Below are positions 8,267 to 15,449 of a DNA stretch of 64,000 nt, in pieces; positions within the stretch are counted from its first letter, which is position 1; each line of letters starts with the position of its first letter. This DNA comes from CAKZLS01 sp963701445 (GTDB lineage: Bacteria; Pseudomonadota; Alphaproteobacteria; Rhodospirillales; Defluviicoccaceae). A program made the translations under genes and the position numbers. The notes below the pieces were generated by a model. That model saw nothing but the letters and a program-made list of their open reading frames with translations, did not search any database and had not been told where the DNA came from. The stretch spans positions 62,001 through 126,000 of the forward strand of contig CAVPAM010000010.1 in the NCBI GenBank assembly GCA_963701445.1, written 5' to 3'.

Positions 8267-10145
8267 TCTCTCGAGGAGATCCGCGAAACACCGGCGCCTT
8301 GGCTTCAGCGGATTGGCGGTTTCCCTGGCGGTTTCGCTGGTCTTGTTTGTATTGCTCGGGGGGGCGGGATCAGGGACCATGGCGGCTCGGGCGGACGAAG
8401 GCCTGGACCCTTGGCGGGAGGCGCGGGATCGACCGAAGCCGCCACCGGCCTACGAGGTCAGGATTTCCGGCGTCGACCGGTCGCTGCGGCGGCTGATGGA
8501 GGACAGTTCGCAACTGATCGCGCTTCAGGAGAAACTGCCCGAGACGGACGCCGGTCTCGAGCGCAGGATCGCCGATGATCTCGAGCGCTTCGACGAGATC
8601 CTGCGTTCGGAAGGCTACCACGCCGCCACCTTCGACCACGGGATCCGGCGGGACGGGCACCGAACCACGGTATCCATCCGCGTTTCGCCCGGTCCCACCT
8701 ATGTCTTGTCGGCGTTCGAGGTGGAACTGGTCGGCAAGTCGACGGAGAACCCACCGGAGCTATCCGACCCCGAGGCGCTGGGCCTTGCCATGTGGAGGCG
8801 GGCCGAGGCGGCCGAAATCGTCGCCGCCGAGCGGCGCTTGCTGAGATCCTTCGCCCGGCAGGGTTTTCCGCTGGCGCAAGTGATGGATCGGAGCGTGACC
8901 GTGAACCATCTGGCGCGGTCCGTGGCGGTGCGGCTCGCGGTCGCCCCGGGGCCGTTGGCCCGGTTCGGTCCGGTAACCTTCGAGGGATTGGGGAGCGTGG
9001 ACGAGGACTATATTCGCGGACTGATCCCATGGGATCGCGGCGATCCCTACGATGGCGACAAGCTGGATCTGTTCAAGGCGAGGCTGTTGCGGGGCGGGCT
9101 GTTCTCGGCCGTGGTTACCGAAAACGACGTAACGCTCAACGCCGAGGGCGAACTGCCGCTCACGGTGACCGTCGTGGAAGCGCCCCCGCGCTCCATCGGC
9201 GCCGGGGTCAAGTACTCCACCGCCGACGGGGTTGCCGGCGAGTTGACCTGGGAGCACAGGAACGTGCTGGGCCGCAACGAGGACGTCAAGGTCACCCTGG
9301 AAGCCGGCCGCATCACCCAGCAGGCCAAGGCCGCGTTCCGGGTTCCCGATTTCGCCGAGCCCGGCCTGGATCTCATAACCAGCGCCAGACTGATCCGGGT
9401 GGATAGCGAGGCGTTCGACGAACTCGGCGCCAAGGCGGTGGCGGGAGCGCGCTTGCCGATCGGTGGACCGTGGCGGGCCGCCGCGGATGGGTCGCTGGAA
9501 ATCTCGCGGCTGAAAGACCGCGACGGGACGCGGACTTCGCGGCTGTTCGGCATTCCGCTATCGTTGAAATACGATGGAACCAACAGCCAGTGGCGGCCCA
9601 CCGAGGGCGGCCGGCTCGAATTTTCGATGACGCCGTATGCGGGTGAATTCGATGATACAACCACGTTCCTGGTCAACCGGGTGGATGGCAGTGTTTTCGC
9701 GGGGTTCGACGACGACAAGCGGTTTGTGCTGGCGGGGCGGGCGAGCGTCGGTTCGATCGTCGGGGAGTCGCGGCGTGACATCCCGTCCAACAAACGGTTC
9801 TACGCCGGCGGCGACGGCTCGATCCGCGGCTACCAGTATCAGCGGGTGGGGCCGCTGGACGACTCGCGCGATCCCATCGGCGGCCGCTCCCTGTTTCTGG
9901 TGGGCGCGGAGTTTCGCGCCATCGTTTGGCGGAGCCTCGGCGTCGTGCCGTTCTTCGAGGGCGGAAACGTTTACGAGGACCAGATTCCGGACTTTTCGCG
10001 CGAGCCGCGCTGGGCCGCCGGGATCGGCCTCAGGCATCATACGCTGTTCGGTCCGGTCCGGCTCGATTTCGCTTTTCCCATCAACAGGCGCCATGAAGTG
10101 GATAATCCCTTCGAATTCTACATCAGTATCGGCCAAGCGTTCTGA
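8241..10145 (+). CDS. tamA: Translocation and assembly module outer-membrane protein TamA (BamA/Omp85 family)
   Basis: Omp85-family outer-membrane barrel that works with TamB in assembly of autotransporters and in envelope lipid/protein homeostasis. Seen: a long N-terminal signal region with a hydrophobic stretch at about residues 22-44 (GLAVSLAVSLVLFVLLGGAG), periplasmic POTRA-type repeats (YEVRISGVDRSLRRLMEDSS; PTYVLSAFEVELVG; LARFGPVTFEGLGSVDEDYI), and a C-terminal beta-barrel. The barrel contains the Omp85 L6 loop motif RGY in GGDGSIRGYQYQ and ends in aromatic Phe (YISIGQAF). Length of 634 aa is typical. GTG at 8241 overlaps the TetR gene; GTG at 8253 is an alternative. tamB follows after one base. 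Confidence 0.9.
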   Translation: MDAKVTKTDLSRRSAKHRRLGFSGLAVSLAVSLVLFVLLGGAGSGTMAARADEGLDPWREARDRPKPPPAYEVRISGVDRSLRRLMEDSSQLIALQEKLPETDAGLERRIADDLERFDEILRSEGYHAATFDHGIRRDGHRTTVSIRVSPGPTYVLSAFEVELVGKSTENPPELSDPEALGLAMWRRAEAAEIVAAERRLLRSFARQGFPLAQVMDRSVTVNHLARSVAVRLAVAPGPLARFGPVTFEGLGSVDEDYIRGLIPWDRGDPYDGDKLDLFKARLLRGGLFSAVVTENDVTLNAEGELPLTVTVVEAPPRSIGAGVKYSTADGVAGELTWEHRNVLGRNEDVKVTLEAGRITQQAKAAFRVPDFAEPGLDLITSARLIRVDSEAFDELGAKAVAGARLPIGGPWRAAADGSLEISRLKDRDGTRTSRLFGIPLSLKYDGTNSQWRPTEGGRLEFSMTPYAGEFDDTTTFLVNRVDGSVFAGFDDDKRFVLAGRASVGSIVGESRRDIPSNKRFYAGGDGSIRGYQYQRVGPLDDSRDPIGGRSLFLVGAEFRAIVWRSLGVVPFFEGGNVYEDQIPDFSREPRWAAGIGLRHHTLFGPVRLDFAFPINRRHEVDNPFEFYISIGQAF

Positions 10146-10146
10146 C

Positions 10147-11625
10147 ATGGACGGAACGGCGGTTCCCGCGGTCCGATCGCGATCCGGTTGCTTGGCGGTT
10201 CTCCTGTCGGCGACGCTTGCGGCCGCCGCGTGCCTGGGTTCCCCTCCGGCGGGCGCGGCGGAGCCCAGGCCCTACGCCAGCGCCGATCAGGACAGCGCGC
10301 TGTCGCTGGTCTGGGACGAGGACCCCAAGGGAACCGTGAGCGGAAGCTTGAACGTTCAGGGGGACCTGGCGTCGCTGGCGAGCACCATGGCGCTGCGGAG
10401 TTCCCGCATCGGCGGCCGCGCCGCGATCGATTTCGTGGTCGGCGGAACGGCCATGGACCCGAAGATATCGGGCCATGCCCGGATCGTCGGCGGGATCTAC
10501 GAACACTTGATGGCCGGAACCGTGTTGCGTGATGTCGTCGTCGACGCCTCGGCCCGGGGCGGCGGTTCGGCGGAAGTGGGGTTTCGCGGCAACGATGGGG
10601 CGGCGGGCGCCGCGCGCGGCCAAGGTCTGGTCACGTTGCGTCCGAATGGCGAACTTGGAATTTCGGGAACGCTCGATTTGACCAGAATGATCGTCGTGCG
10701 CCGAGACGACATCACCGTAACGGCCAATGGCACGGTCAAGTACGAGGGGACGCTGAACGAGGGGCTGATTTCAGGCCGGTTGGAGGCATCCGAGGTGACG
10801 GTCAGGCTGCCGGATCCGCTGCCGCCCTCCGTCGCCGCGTTCGACGTGGTGGAAGAGGGGCCCGACCCGAGGGCCGGAGAGGATGCGCGAGGGGCCGCCG
10901 CCGACGCGGCCGCGAGCCCCCCCTGGGTCGGCACGCTCGATCTCACGGTCAAGATGCCGGGGAACGTATTCGTGCGCGGGCGCGGACTCGATTCGCAATG
11001 GTCGGGATTGGTGCGGGTCACGGGAACCACCGTCTCGCCAAGGCTGCTCGGGAGGTTGCGGGCAACGCGGGGGCGGCTGGTTTTCGCGGACCGGGAATTC
11101 GTGCTCGGCGAGGGGAGCATGGAATTCACCGGTACCGACGGCATCGATCCGCTCGTCGATTTGTCGGCGCGGTCCGCCATCTCGGACGTGACGGCGATCC
11201 TGCGGGTGACGGGCTGGGCGTCGAAACCGGCCATTGCGTTGACCTCGGATCCGGAACTGCCGGAGGACGAGATTCTGGCCCGGATCATGTTCGAGAAAAG
11301 TGTCTCGCGGCTGACCTCGGGCGAGGCGCTGCGGCTGGCCGAGGCGTTGAAGATGCTGGCGTGGGGCGAGAGCCCCACGGTCGGACTCGCCGCCTTCACC
11401 GACAGGATGCTGGGGGTGGATGTCCTGGCGATGGAAAGACAGCGCCGGCTGGCCGGCGACGCTCGTTCGCGTCGCGGACCGGGACGCTGGGACGAGGAAC
11501 AGCTTGGCGCGAAAACCCTGGAGATCGAAATCACGCCCAACATCAGCGTCGCCGGAGAATCCGAGAACGACGACGACAACCTCGAGCGAAGCAAGCTCGG
11601 CGTCATCTGGAAGTGGGATTACTGA
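10147..11625 (+). CDS. tamB: Short TamB/DUF490 protein
   Basis: Partner of TamA. Seen: the C-terminal DUF490/TamB domain is clear (LDLTVKMPGNVFVRGRGLDSQWSG, GRLRATRGRLVFADREFVLGEGSMEFTG, ILARIMFEKSVSRLTSGEALRLAEAL, and a final SKLGVIWKWDY). Known: TamB proteins are usually 1,100-1,500 residues, an extended beta-taco bridging inner and outer membranes. This one has 492 residues with a recognisable signal-like N-terminus (LAVLLSATLAAAACLGSPPAGAAE), so it appears to be a naturally short form or one that has lost the N-terminal bridge; no remnants of the missing part lie between tamA and this gene. The stop overlaps the next start (TGATG), so the three genes are probably one operon. Confidence 0.88.
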   Translation: MDGTAVPAVRSRSGCLAVLLSATLAAAACLGSPPAGAAEPRPYASADQDSALSLVWDEDPKGTVSGSLNVQGDLASLASTMALRSSRIGGRAAIDFVVGGTAMDPKISGHARIVGGIYEHLMAGTVLRDVVVDASARGGGSAEVGFRGNDGAAGAARGQGLVTLRPNGELGISGTLDLTRMIVVRRDDITVTANGTVKYEGTLNEGLISGRLEASEVTVRLPDPLPPSVAAFDVVEEGPDPRAGEDARGAAADAAASPPWVGTLDLTVKMPGNVFVRGRGLDSQWSGLVRVTGTTVSPRLLGRLRATRGRLVFADREFVLGEGSMEFTGTDGIDPLVDLSARSAISDVTAILRVTGWASKPAIALTSDPELPEDEILARIMFEKSVSRLTSGEALRLAEALKMLAWGESPTVGLAAFTDRMLGVDVLAMERQRRLAGDARSRRGPGRWDEEQLGAKTLEIEITPNISVAGESENDDDNLERSKLGVIWKWDY

Positions 11626-12266
11626 TGATCTGCGTCATCCGGGGCGAACCGTCGGCGGTGCCCAGGCGCTGGGTCGGGTTGATCGTGGCCGCCGGCGATG
11701 CCTGCCTGTTGCCGTTGGCCGGCCGCCCGGCGGTTGAGCACGTGATCGAGCGGGCGCGGCCTCAGGTTTCGTCCTTGTTGCTCTGTCCCGCCGGGGACCC
11801 GTCGCCCTTCGCCCGCCATGGGCTTCCGCTGGTGACGGCCGGCGCCGGCGACCCGGCCGGGCTGCTCGCGGCGGTTCTCGCGGGACTGGACTGGACGGCC
11901 GCCCATTCCCGGGAAACCGCGTGGGTCGCCACCTTCGCCGCCCACGTGCCGGTCTTTCCGGGGGATCTGGTGGAGCGGCTCGGACAGGCCGTGGGCGAGC
12001 AGGGCGCGGACATGGCCTGGGCCCTGGCGGATGGCCGGCCGATGCCGCTGTTCGGACTTTGGCCGGTGCGTCTGCGCCGCGCGCTCCGCCGGGCCCTCAA
12101 GAGGCAACCGGCGCTCGGGGTGGAGGAGTGGGCGGCGCGCTTCCGTCCGGTCCAGGTGGACTTCCCGTCTCCAAGAGAGCCTTTTGCCGCCATCCGCGGA
12201 CCCGAGGATTTCACATCCGTGGCGGCGTACATGGGTGCGGGCGTGGGCGCGCCAACGGGGAGTTAG
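11625..12266 (+). CDS. MobA-like nucleotidyltransferase-fold protein with lost catalytic loop
   Basis: A 213-residue relative of molybdenum cofactor guanylyltransferase. Seen: LPLAGRPAVEHVIERARPQVSSLLLCPAGDPSPFARHGLPLV matches the family closely, as does the end FAAIRGPEDFTSVAAYM. Known: MobA binds GTP with an N-terminal GGxSxRMGxDK loop and metal with an Asp in the PxDxPF segment. Here the loop is gone (LIVAAGDACLLPLAG runs straight through) and the Asp segment reads TFAAHVPVF. I infer that transfer activity is lost. It could be a regulator or binding protein, or a decaying copy; a normal mobA may lie elsewhere. Start ATG overlaps the tamB stop. Confidence 0.72.
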   Translation: MICVIRGEPSAVPRRWVGLIVAAGDACLLPLAGRPAVEHVIERARPQVSSLLLCPAGDPSPFARHGLPLVTAGAGDPAGLLAAVLAGLDWTAAHSRETAWVATFAAHVPVFPGDLVERLGQAVGEQGADMAWALADGRPMPLFGLWPVRLRRALRRALKRQPALGVEEWAARFRPVQVDFPSPREPFAAIRGPEDFTSVAAYMGAGVGAPTGS

Positions 12267-12439
12267 CGGTTTCGCGCAGGGCAGTCATGCCGATAAATCA
12301 TAGTAAATCCTGTCGAACGCGGCCGCACAGACGTACGAAAATTGCATATTTTGGAGTATTTATAAAACAATATTATGCGCAGGGCGGGCCGAAAGACCGA
12401 TCTCAGGCCGGGCACCGGCCGCACGGCGCGTGGGAGAAG

Positions 12440-12468
12440 TTGAAATTTTATACATATTGTGCTAGTAT
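12440..12468 (+). promoter_or_regulatory. Promoter candidate for hsp20
   Basis: In an AT-rich island within the 317-base gap before hsp20: TTGAAA at 12440-12445 and TAGTAT at 12463-12468 with a 17-base spacer, giving a start point near 12475, just before the first hairpin of the leader. An overlapping TATAAT sits at 12466-12471. TTGAAA also resembles the -35 of RpoH promoters, but I see no CCCAT-type -10, so the sigma factor is open. Bases 12267-12439 contain no gene that I can support. Confidence 0.5.
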
Positions 12469-12474
12469 AATGCC

Positions 12475-12570
12475 GTTGGTTGCCATGGTGGGACCAACAT
12501 CGGGTGTCTGTCCGCCGTGCCGCGAGGGTGTGCGGGCAGACGGTATTCTTGCTTCTGAATGGAGGAGAAA
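12475..12570 (+). promoter_or_regulatory. ROSE-like RNA thermometer in the hsp20 leader
   Basis: Predicted to mask the hsp20 ribosome-binding site at normal temperature and open on heat shock. Seen: three successive hairpins. I: GTTGGT (12475-12480) with ACCAAC (12493-12498). II: 12506-12515 with 12532-12541, ten pairs including one G-U. III: UUCUUGCU (12546-12553) with AGGAGAA (12563-12569), pairing throughout except for one bulged G at 12551. Known: ROSE elements end in exactly this hairpin, with a UYGCU strand against AGGA and a bulged or non-canonical G. The GGAGGAG of hairpin III stands four bases before ATG 12571. Confidence 0.72.
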
Positions 12571-12583
12571 ATGTTTGGCATGC

Positions 12584-13111
12584 GTGAGTCTGATTCCACG
12601 GGGCCGGGGTTCGGACGTTGCCCCGGGCCGGCACGGCTGGGACCATCCGATGACGAGGTTCCAGAGGGAAATCGAACGGATGTTCGAGGATGCGTGGCGT
12701 GGCTTCGATCTGCCCGTTCTGGGGCGGACGGAGCGGGCCGGATTGGTGTCGCCGCGTGTCGATGTGACTGAAAACGACACCAGGATCCTGGTGACCGCCG
12801 AGTTGCCCGGGATGGAAGAGAAGGACGTCGAGTTGCTGTGGAACGACAATGTCCTGACCATCAAGGGCGAGAAGAAGGCGGAGCACGAGGAGAAGGAAAA
12901 GGGGTATACCTACACCGAGCGGTCCTACGGTTCGTTCGAGCGCAGGATCCCCATCGACACCGAGGTGCTGAGCGACAAGCTCGAGGCCACCTTCAAGAAT
13001 GGCGTTCTGACCGTGACCCTTCCCAAGAACCCCGAGGCTCGGGAACACTTCAAGCGGATCCCGATCCACGGCGCGGAAGGGGAAAAGAAGACCGAGAAAA
13101 AGGCCGCCTGA
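12584..13111 (+). CDS. Small heat-shock protein (Hsp20/alpha-crystallin), N-terminus affected by a frameshift
   Basis: ATP-independent holdase chaperone. Seen: an alpha-crystallin domain at about residues 55-155 (SPRVDVTENDTRILVTAELPGMEEKDVELLWNDNVLTIKGEKK ... GVLTVTLPKNP) and a C-terminal tail with an IPIH anchor. The coordinates give the uninterrupted frame from GTG 12584. The thermometer-controlled ribosome-binding site, however, serves ATG 12571, which is in another frame and runs only to 12771. Removing one G at 12586 joins ATG 12571 to this frame and yields MFGMRSLIPRGRGSD, which matches the MRSLIPWGR start common in this family. I therefore think the true gene is 12571-13111 with one inserted base. 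A strong terminator follows. Confidence 0.88.
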   Translation: MSLIPRGRGSDVAPGRHGWDHPMTRFQREIERMFEDAWRGFDLPVLGRTERAGLVSPRVDVTENDTRILVTAELPGMEEKDVELLWNDNVLTIKGEKKAEHEEKEKGYTYTERSYGSFERRIPIDTEVLSDKLEATFKNGVLTVTLPKNPEAREHFKRIPIHGAEGEKKTEKKAA

Positions 13112-13137
13112 GGCCACCACGGGCGGTTGACGGAAAG

Positions 13138-13167
13138 GCGGGCCGCTTCGGCGGCCCGCTTTTTTTT
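13138..13167 (+). terminator. Rho-independent terminator after hsp20
   Basis: Nine-pair perfect stem GCGGGCCGC / GCGGCCCGC closed by a TTCG tetraloop (13147-13150) and followed by eight T (13160-13167). It lies 26 bases after the hsp20 stop codon and separates hsp20 from chpT. Confidence 0.95.
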
Positions 13168-13357
13168 CGGGCGCCGTCCGGTTGTTTCGCGGGCGGCGAA
13201 AACATACAACCTTTACAAGCAAAACCATAAAAATGATCAAAAATTAGTAGAGCAATCGCGTAAGATGTGCTATCTGTAAAATAACCCGCATGGGTAGTTG
13301 TGGCGCTCGCAAATCGTGGCGCCGCGACCATGACGGGGGATGGAAGGCACGCTGAAC

Positions 13358-14173
13358 ATGGTTCACTCCCCGGCAATCGGTTCAACAGCTCGGACACAAG
13401 GCACGCTCGACGGTTCGAAGGGCGGGAGCGCGTTGGCTGGCGGGGCGGCACGCCCTCACCGCGACCAGGACGATGTTTCCATTCACTTGAGGGTCGCGCG
13501 GTTGCTGTGCTCCCGGTTGTGCCACGACATGGCCGGAGCGTCCGGAGCCATCCACAACGGTGTCGAGCTGATGACCGAGGAGGGCGGCGCGGATCCCGCG
13601 GCGCTCTCCCTGATCGCCACCAGTTCGGAACACCTCAACAATCGACTGGCCTTCTTTCGGGTGGCGTTTGGCTTGGGCGGTGGCGTTGACCGGATGATGA
13701 CCCTGGACGAGGCGGCCGATCTGGCTCGGGGCGCGATCGAAAACAATCGCGTCAAGCTGGATTGGCGAAGCGACCCGCGGGGAGCGGGGGCCGAGCCACC
13801 GTCCTTTCCGGCTGACCAGGTCCGCCTGTTGCTGGGCCTCGCGCTGCTGGGCGCCGATGCCTTGCCCCGTGGCGGGACCCTGCGGGTCCGGTGTGGCGCC
13901 GACGCCTCCGGACTCCGGGCGGAGGTGGAAGCGGAAGGCGCCCGGGCCGGACTTCCGGAAAATCTGCTTGCCGCCGTCCACCCGGATGCCGACCCGGAGT
14001 CCCTGACATCGCGGACGGTGCATGGATATTTCGTGGCGGCGCTGGCGCGGCGCCTCGGAACATCGATCCTCATGGAACGGGCGGACGCGGACACGGTCAC
14101 GCTGTCGACCTTGCCGTCGCGCTCGCCGCAGGCCCACGCCATCCCCTTTCCCGCCCAGGCGGCCTCCCTCTAA
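13358..14173 (+). CDS. chpT: Histidine phosphotransferase ChpT
   Basis: Relays phosphate from the hybrid kinase CckA to CtrA (and CpdR), controlling cell-cycle and motility genes. Seen: the phosphoacceptor helix LLCSRLCHDMAGASGAIHNGVELM with His at residue 56, matching the ChpT SRLCHDLxxPxGAIxNG signature, a second helix (ALSLIATSSEHLNNRLAFFRVAFG), then a degenerate ATPase-like C-terminal domain (about 125-255), the usual ChpT dimer architecture. Start: I prefer ATG 13358, with GGAAGG about ten bases upstream; ATG 13340 adds six residues. It converges with ctrA across 290 bases, putting the phosphorelay donor next to its target. Confidence 0.9.
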   Translation: MVHSPAIGSTARTQGTLDGSKGGSALAGGAARPHRDQDDVSIHLRVARLLCSRLCHDMAGASGAIHNGVELMTEEGGADPAALSLIATSSEHLNNRLAFFRVAFGLGGGVDRMMTLDEAADLARGAIENNRVKLDWRSDPRGAGAEPPSFPADQVRLLLGLALLGADALPRGGTLRVRCGADASGLRAEVEAEGARAGLPENLLAAVHPDADPESLTSRTVHGYFVAALARRLGTSILMERADADTVTLSTLPSRSPQAHAIPFPAQAASL

Positions 14174-14395
14174 AGCCTTCGCCACGCGGACCGCGAGCCG
14201 ACGGACCCAGGAGGGCACAACGGTTTTCGCGCACACTCCGGCGATCCGAGGGAAACCGACAAGCCGCATGTGACCGCGCGCGGGCGGCCGCCAGGGGGCT
14301 GTCGTCGCGACGGAGGGGTGAGGCGTGATCGCCCGGGATCAGCGTTGGGGAGGTGTCGGGGTTGGCTGCCGTTCACGGTATCGAAACGGCGGAAC

Positions 14396-14462
14396 CCGGC
14401 GGCCATCGGAGACGGCCGCCGGTTCGAAGTTTGCCTCGGGTCCCTTGGACTTGTTGGGACCC
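14396..14462 (-). terminator. Two hairpins between the chpT and ctrA 3' ends
   Basis: GGGTCCC (14438-14444) with GGGACCC (14456-14462), and CCGGCGGCC (14396-14404) with GGCCGCCGG (14414-14422), begin four bases after the ctrA stop. They probably end ctrA transcription, and may also act on read-through from chpT, but neither is followed by a T-run, so the assignment is tentative. Bases 14174-14395 show no gene. Confidence 0.4.
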
Positions 14463-14465
14463 GGT

Positions 14466-15179
14466 CTAGGCCGCCACGGCCGTGGGCTGGAGGGCTTCCG
14501 AGCCGTTGGCGTCCCGAAGGACATAGCCCCGGCCCCAGACGGTCTCGATATAGTTGTCGCCATCGGTCGCGGCGCCGAGCTTCTTGCGGAGCTTGCAGAT
14601 GAACACGTCGATGATCTTGAGTTCCGGTTCGTCCATGCCGCCATAAAGATGATTGAGGAACATCTCCTTGGTCAGCGTCGTCCCCTTGCGGAGGCTGAGA
14701 AGTTCCAGGATGCCGTATTCCTTGCCGGTCAGGTGCAGCGGCTGGCCATCCACTTCCGCCGTGCGGGCGCACAGGTTCACGGCCAGCCGGCCGGTGCGGA
14801 TGATGGACTGCGAGTGTCCCTTCGACCGCCGGACGATGGCGTGAATGCGGGCGACGAACTCGTGCTTGTTGAAAGGCTTGGTCAGATAGTCGTCGGCGCC
14901 GTTGCCGAGACCCTTGACCTTGTCCTCGGGTTCGTTGTTTCCGGAAAGGATGATCACCGGCGTGTTGACGCGGGCCTGACGCAGGCGGCGGAGCACTTCC
15001 ATGCCGTCCATGTCCGGCAGCATCAGATCGAGTACGATGATGTCGTAGTCATAGAGTTTGCCGATTTCGAGACCGTCTTCGCCGAGATCGGTTGCATCGA
15101 CCACCATGCCCTCGGATTTAAGCACCATCTCAATGCTTTTTGCCATCGAAGGATCGTCTTCTACTAAGAGTACGCGCAT
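14466..15179 (-). CDS. ctrA: Response regulator CtrA
   Basis: OmpR-type response regulator that in alphaproteobacteria controls motility and, in some orders, the cell cycle. Seen: receiver domain residues 1-118 with acidic pocket EDD (7-9), phosphoacceptor Asp51 (IIVLDLMLPDMDG) and Lys in LTKPF; winged-helix DNA-binding domain about 125-230 with the highly conserved KIIDVFICKLRKKL recognition helix and TVWGRGYVLRD wing. Unlike some CtrA proteins, the C-terminus ends ALQPTAVAA; a C-terminal Ala-Ala is the usual ClpXP recognition end. ATG at 15179. A CtrA-type box in its own promoter suggests autoregulation, and flanking chpT and flagellar genes fit its role. Confidence 0.97.
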   Translation of the reverse strand: MRVLLVEDDPSMAKSIEMVLKSEGMVVDATDLGEDGLEIGKLYDYDIIVLDLMLPDMDGMEVLRRLRQARVNTPVIILSGNNEPEDKVKGLGNGADDYLTKPFNKHEFVARIHAIVRRSKGHSQSIIRTGRLAVNLCARTAEVDGQPLHLTGKEYGILELLSLRKGTTLTKEMFLNHLYGGMDEPELKIIDVFICKLRKKLGAATDGDNYIETVWGRGYVLRDANGSEALQPTAVAA

Positions 15180-15217
15180 CTGTTACCCCCAAACACGGTA
15201 AGATTGTTTAACCAAAC

Positions 15218-15262
15218 TTAATAACCGTTTAAATAGTATCAGCTGAGCCTCAATGCAAGCAA
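15218..15262 (-). promoter_or_regulatory. ctrA promoter region with CtrA-type box
   Basis: TTAA-N7-TTAA at 15218-15232, the CtrA recognition spacing, 38 bases before the ctrA start codon, next to a further TTAACC half-site at 15208-15213. Upstream on the minus strand are TACTAT (15233-15238) and TTGCTT (15257-15262) with an 18-base spacer as a weak -10/-35. A box downstream of the -10 would predict repression. A palindrome AATACAA/TTGTATT (15282-15288, 15299-15305) lies further up. Bases 15263-15449 contain no gene. Confidence 0.5.
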
Positions 15263-15449
15263 AAAGTTGTACCCTAATTTAAATACAATCATAACGGGTT
15301 GTATTGGGCCAAATGGGGCGGAAGCGGAAAGAAAATTGCGCGCAATCGCGCAACCTGCCGCCCGCTTTACCGAACCTTAAAGCCGCCCGGGCTAACGTGC
15401 CGGCGTCGGTCGGTTCATTGTTCGTGGTGTGGATGAACGGGAGAAACAC

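Noticed and set aside
12559..12771. 70-codon frame starting at the hsp20 ribosome-binding site as a separate small protein
   Set aside because: Better explained as the true hsp20 start displaced by a one-base insertion; the encoded sequence is arginine/glycine-rich without features.
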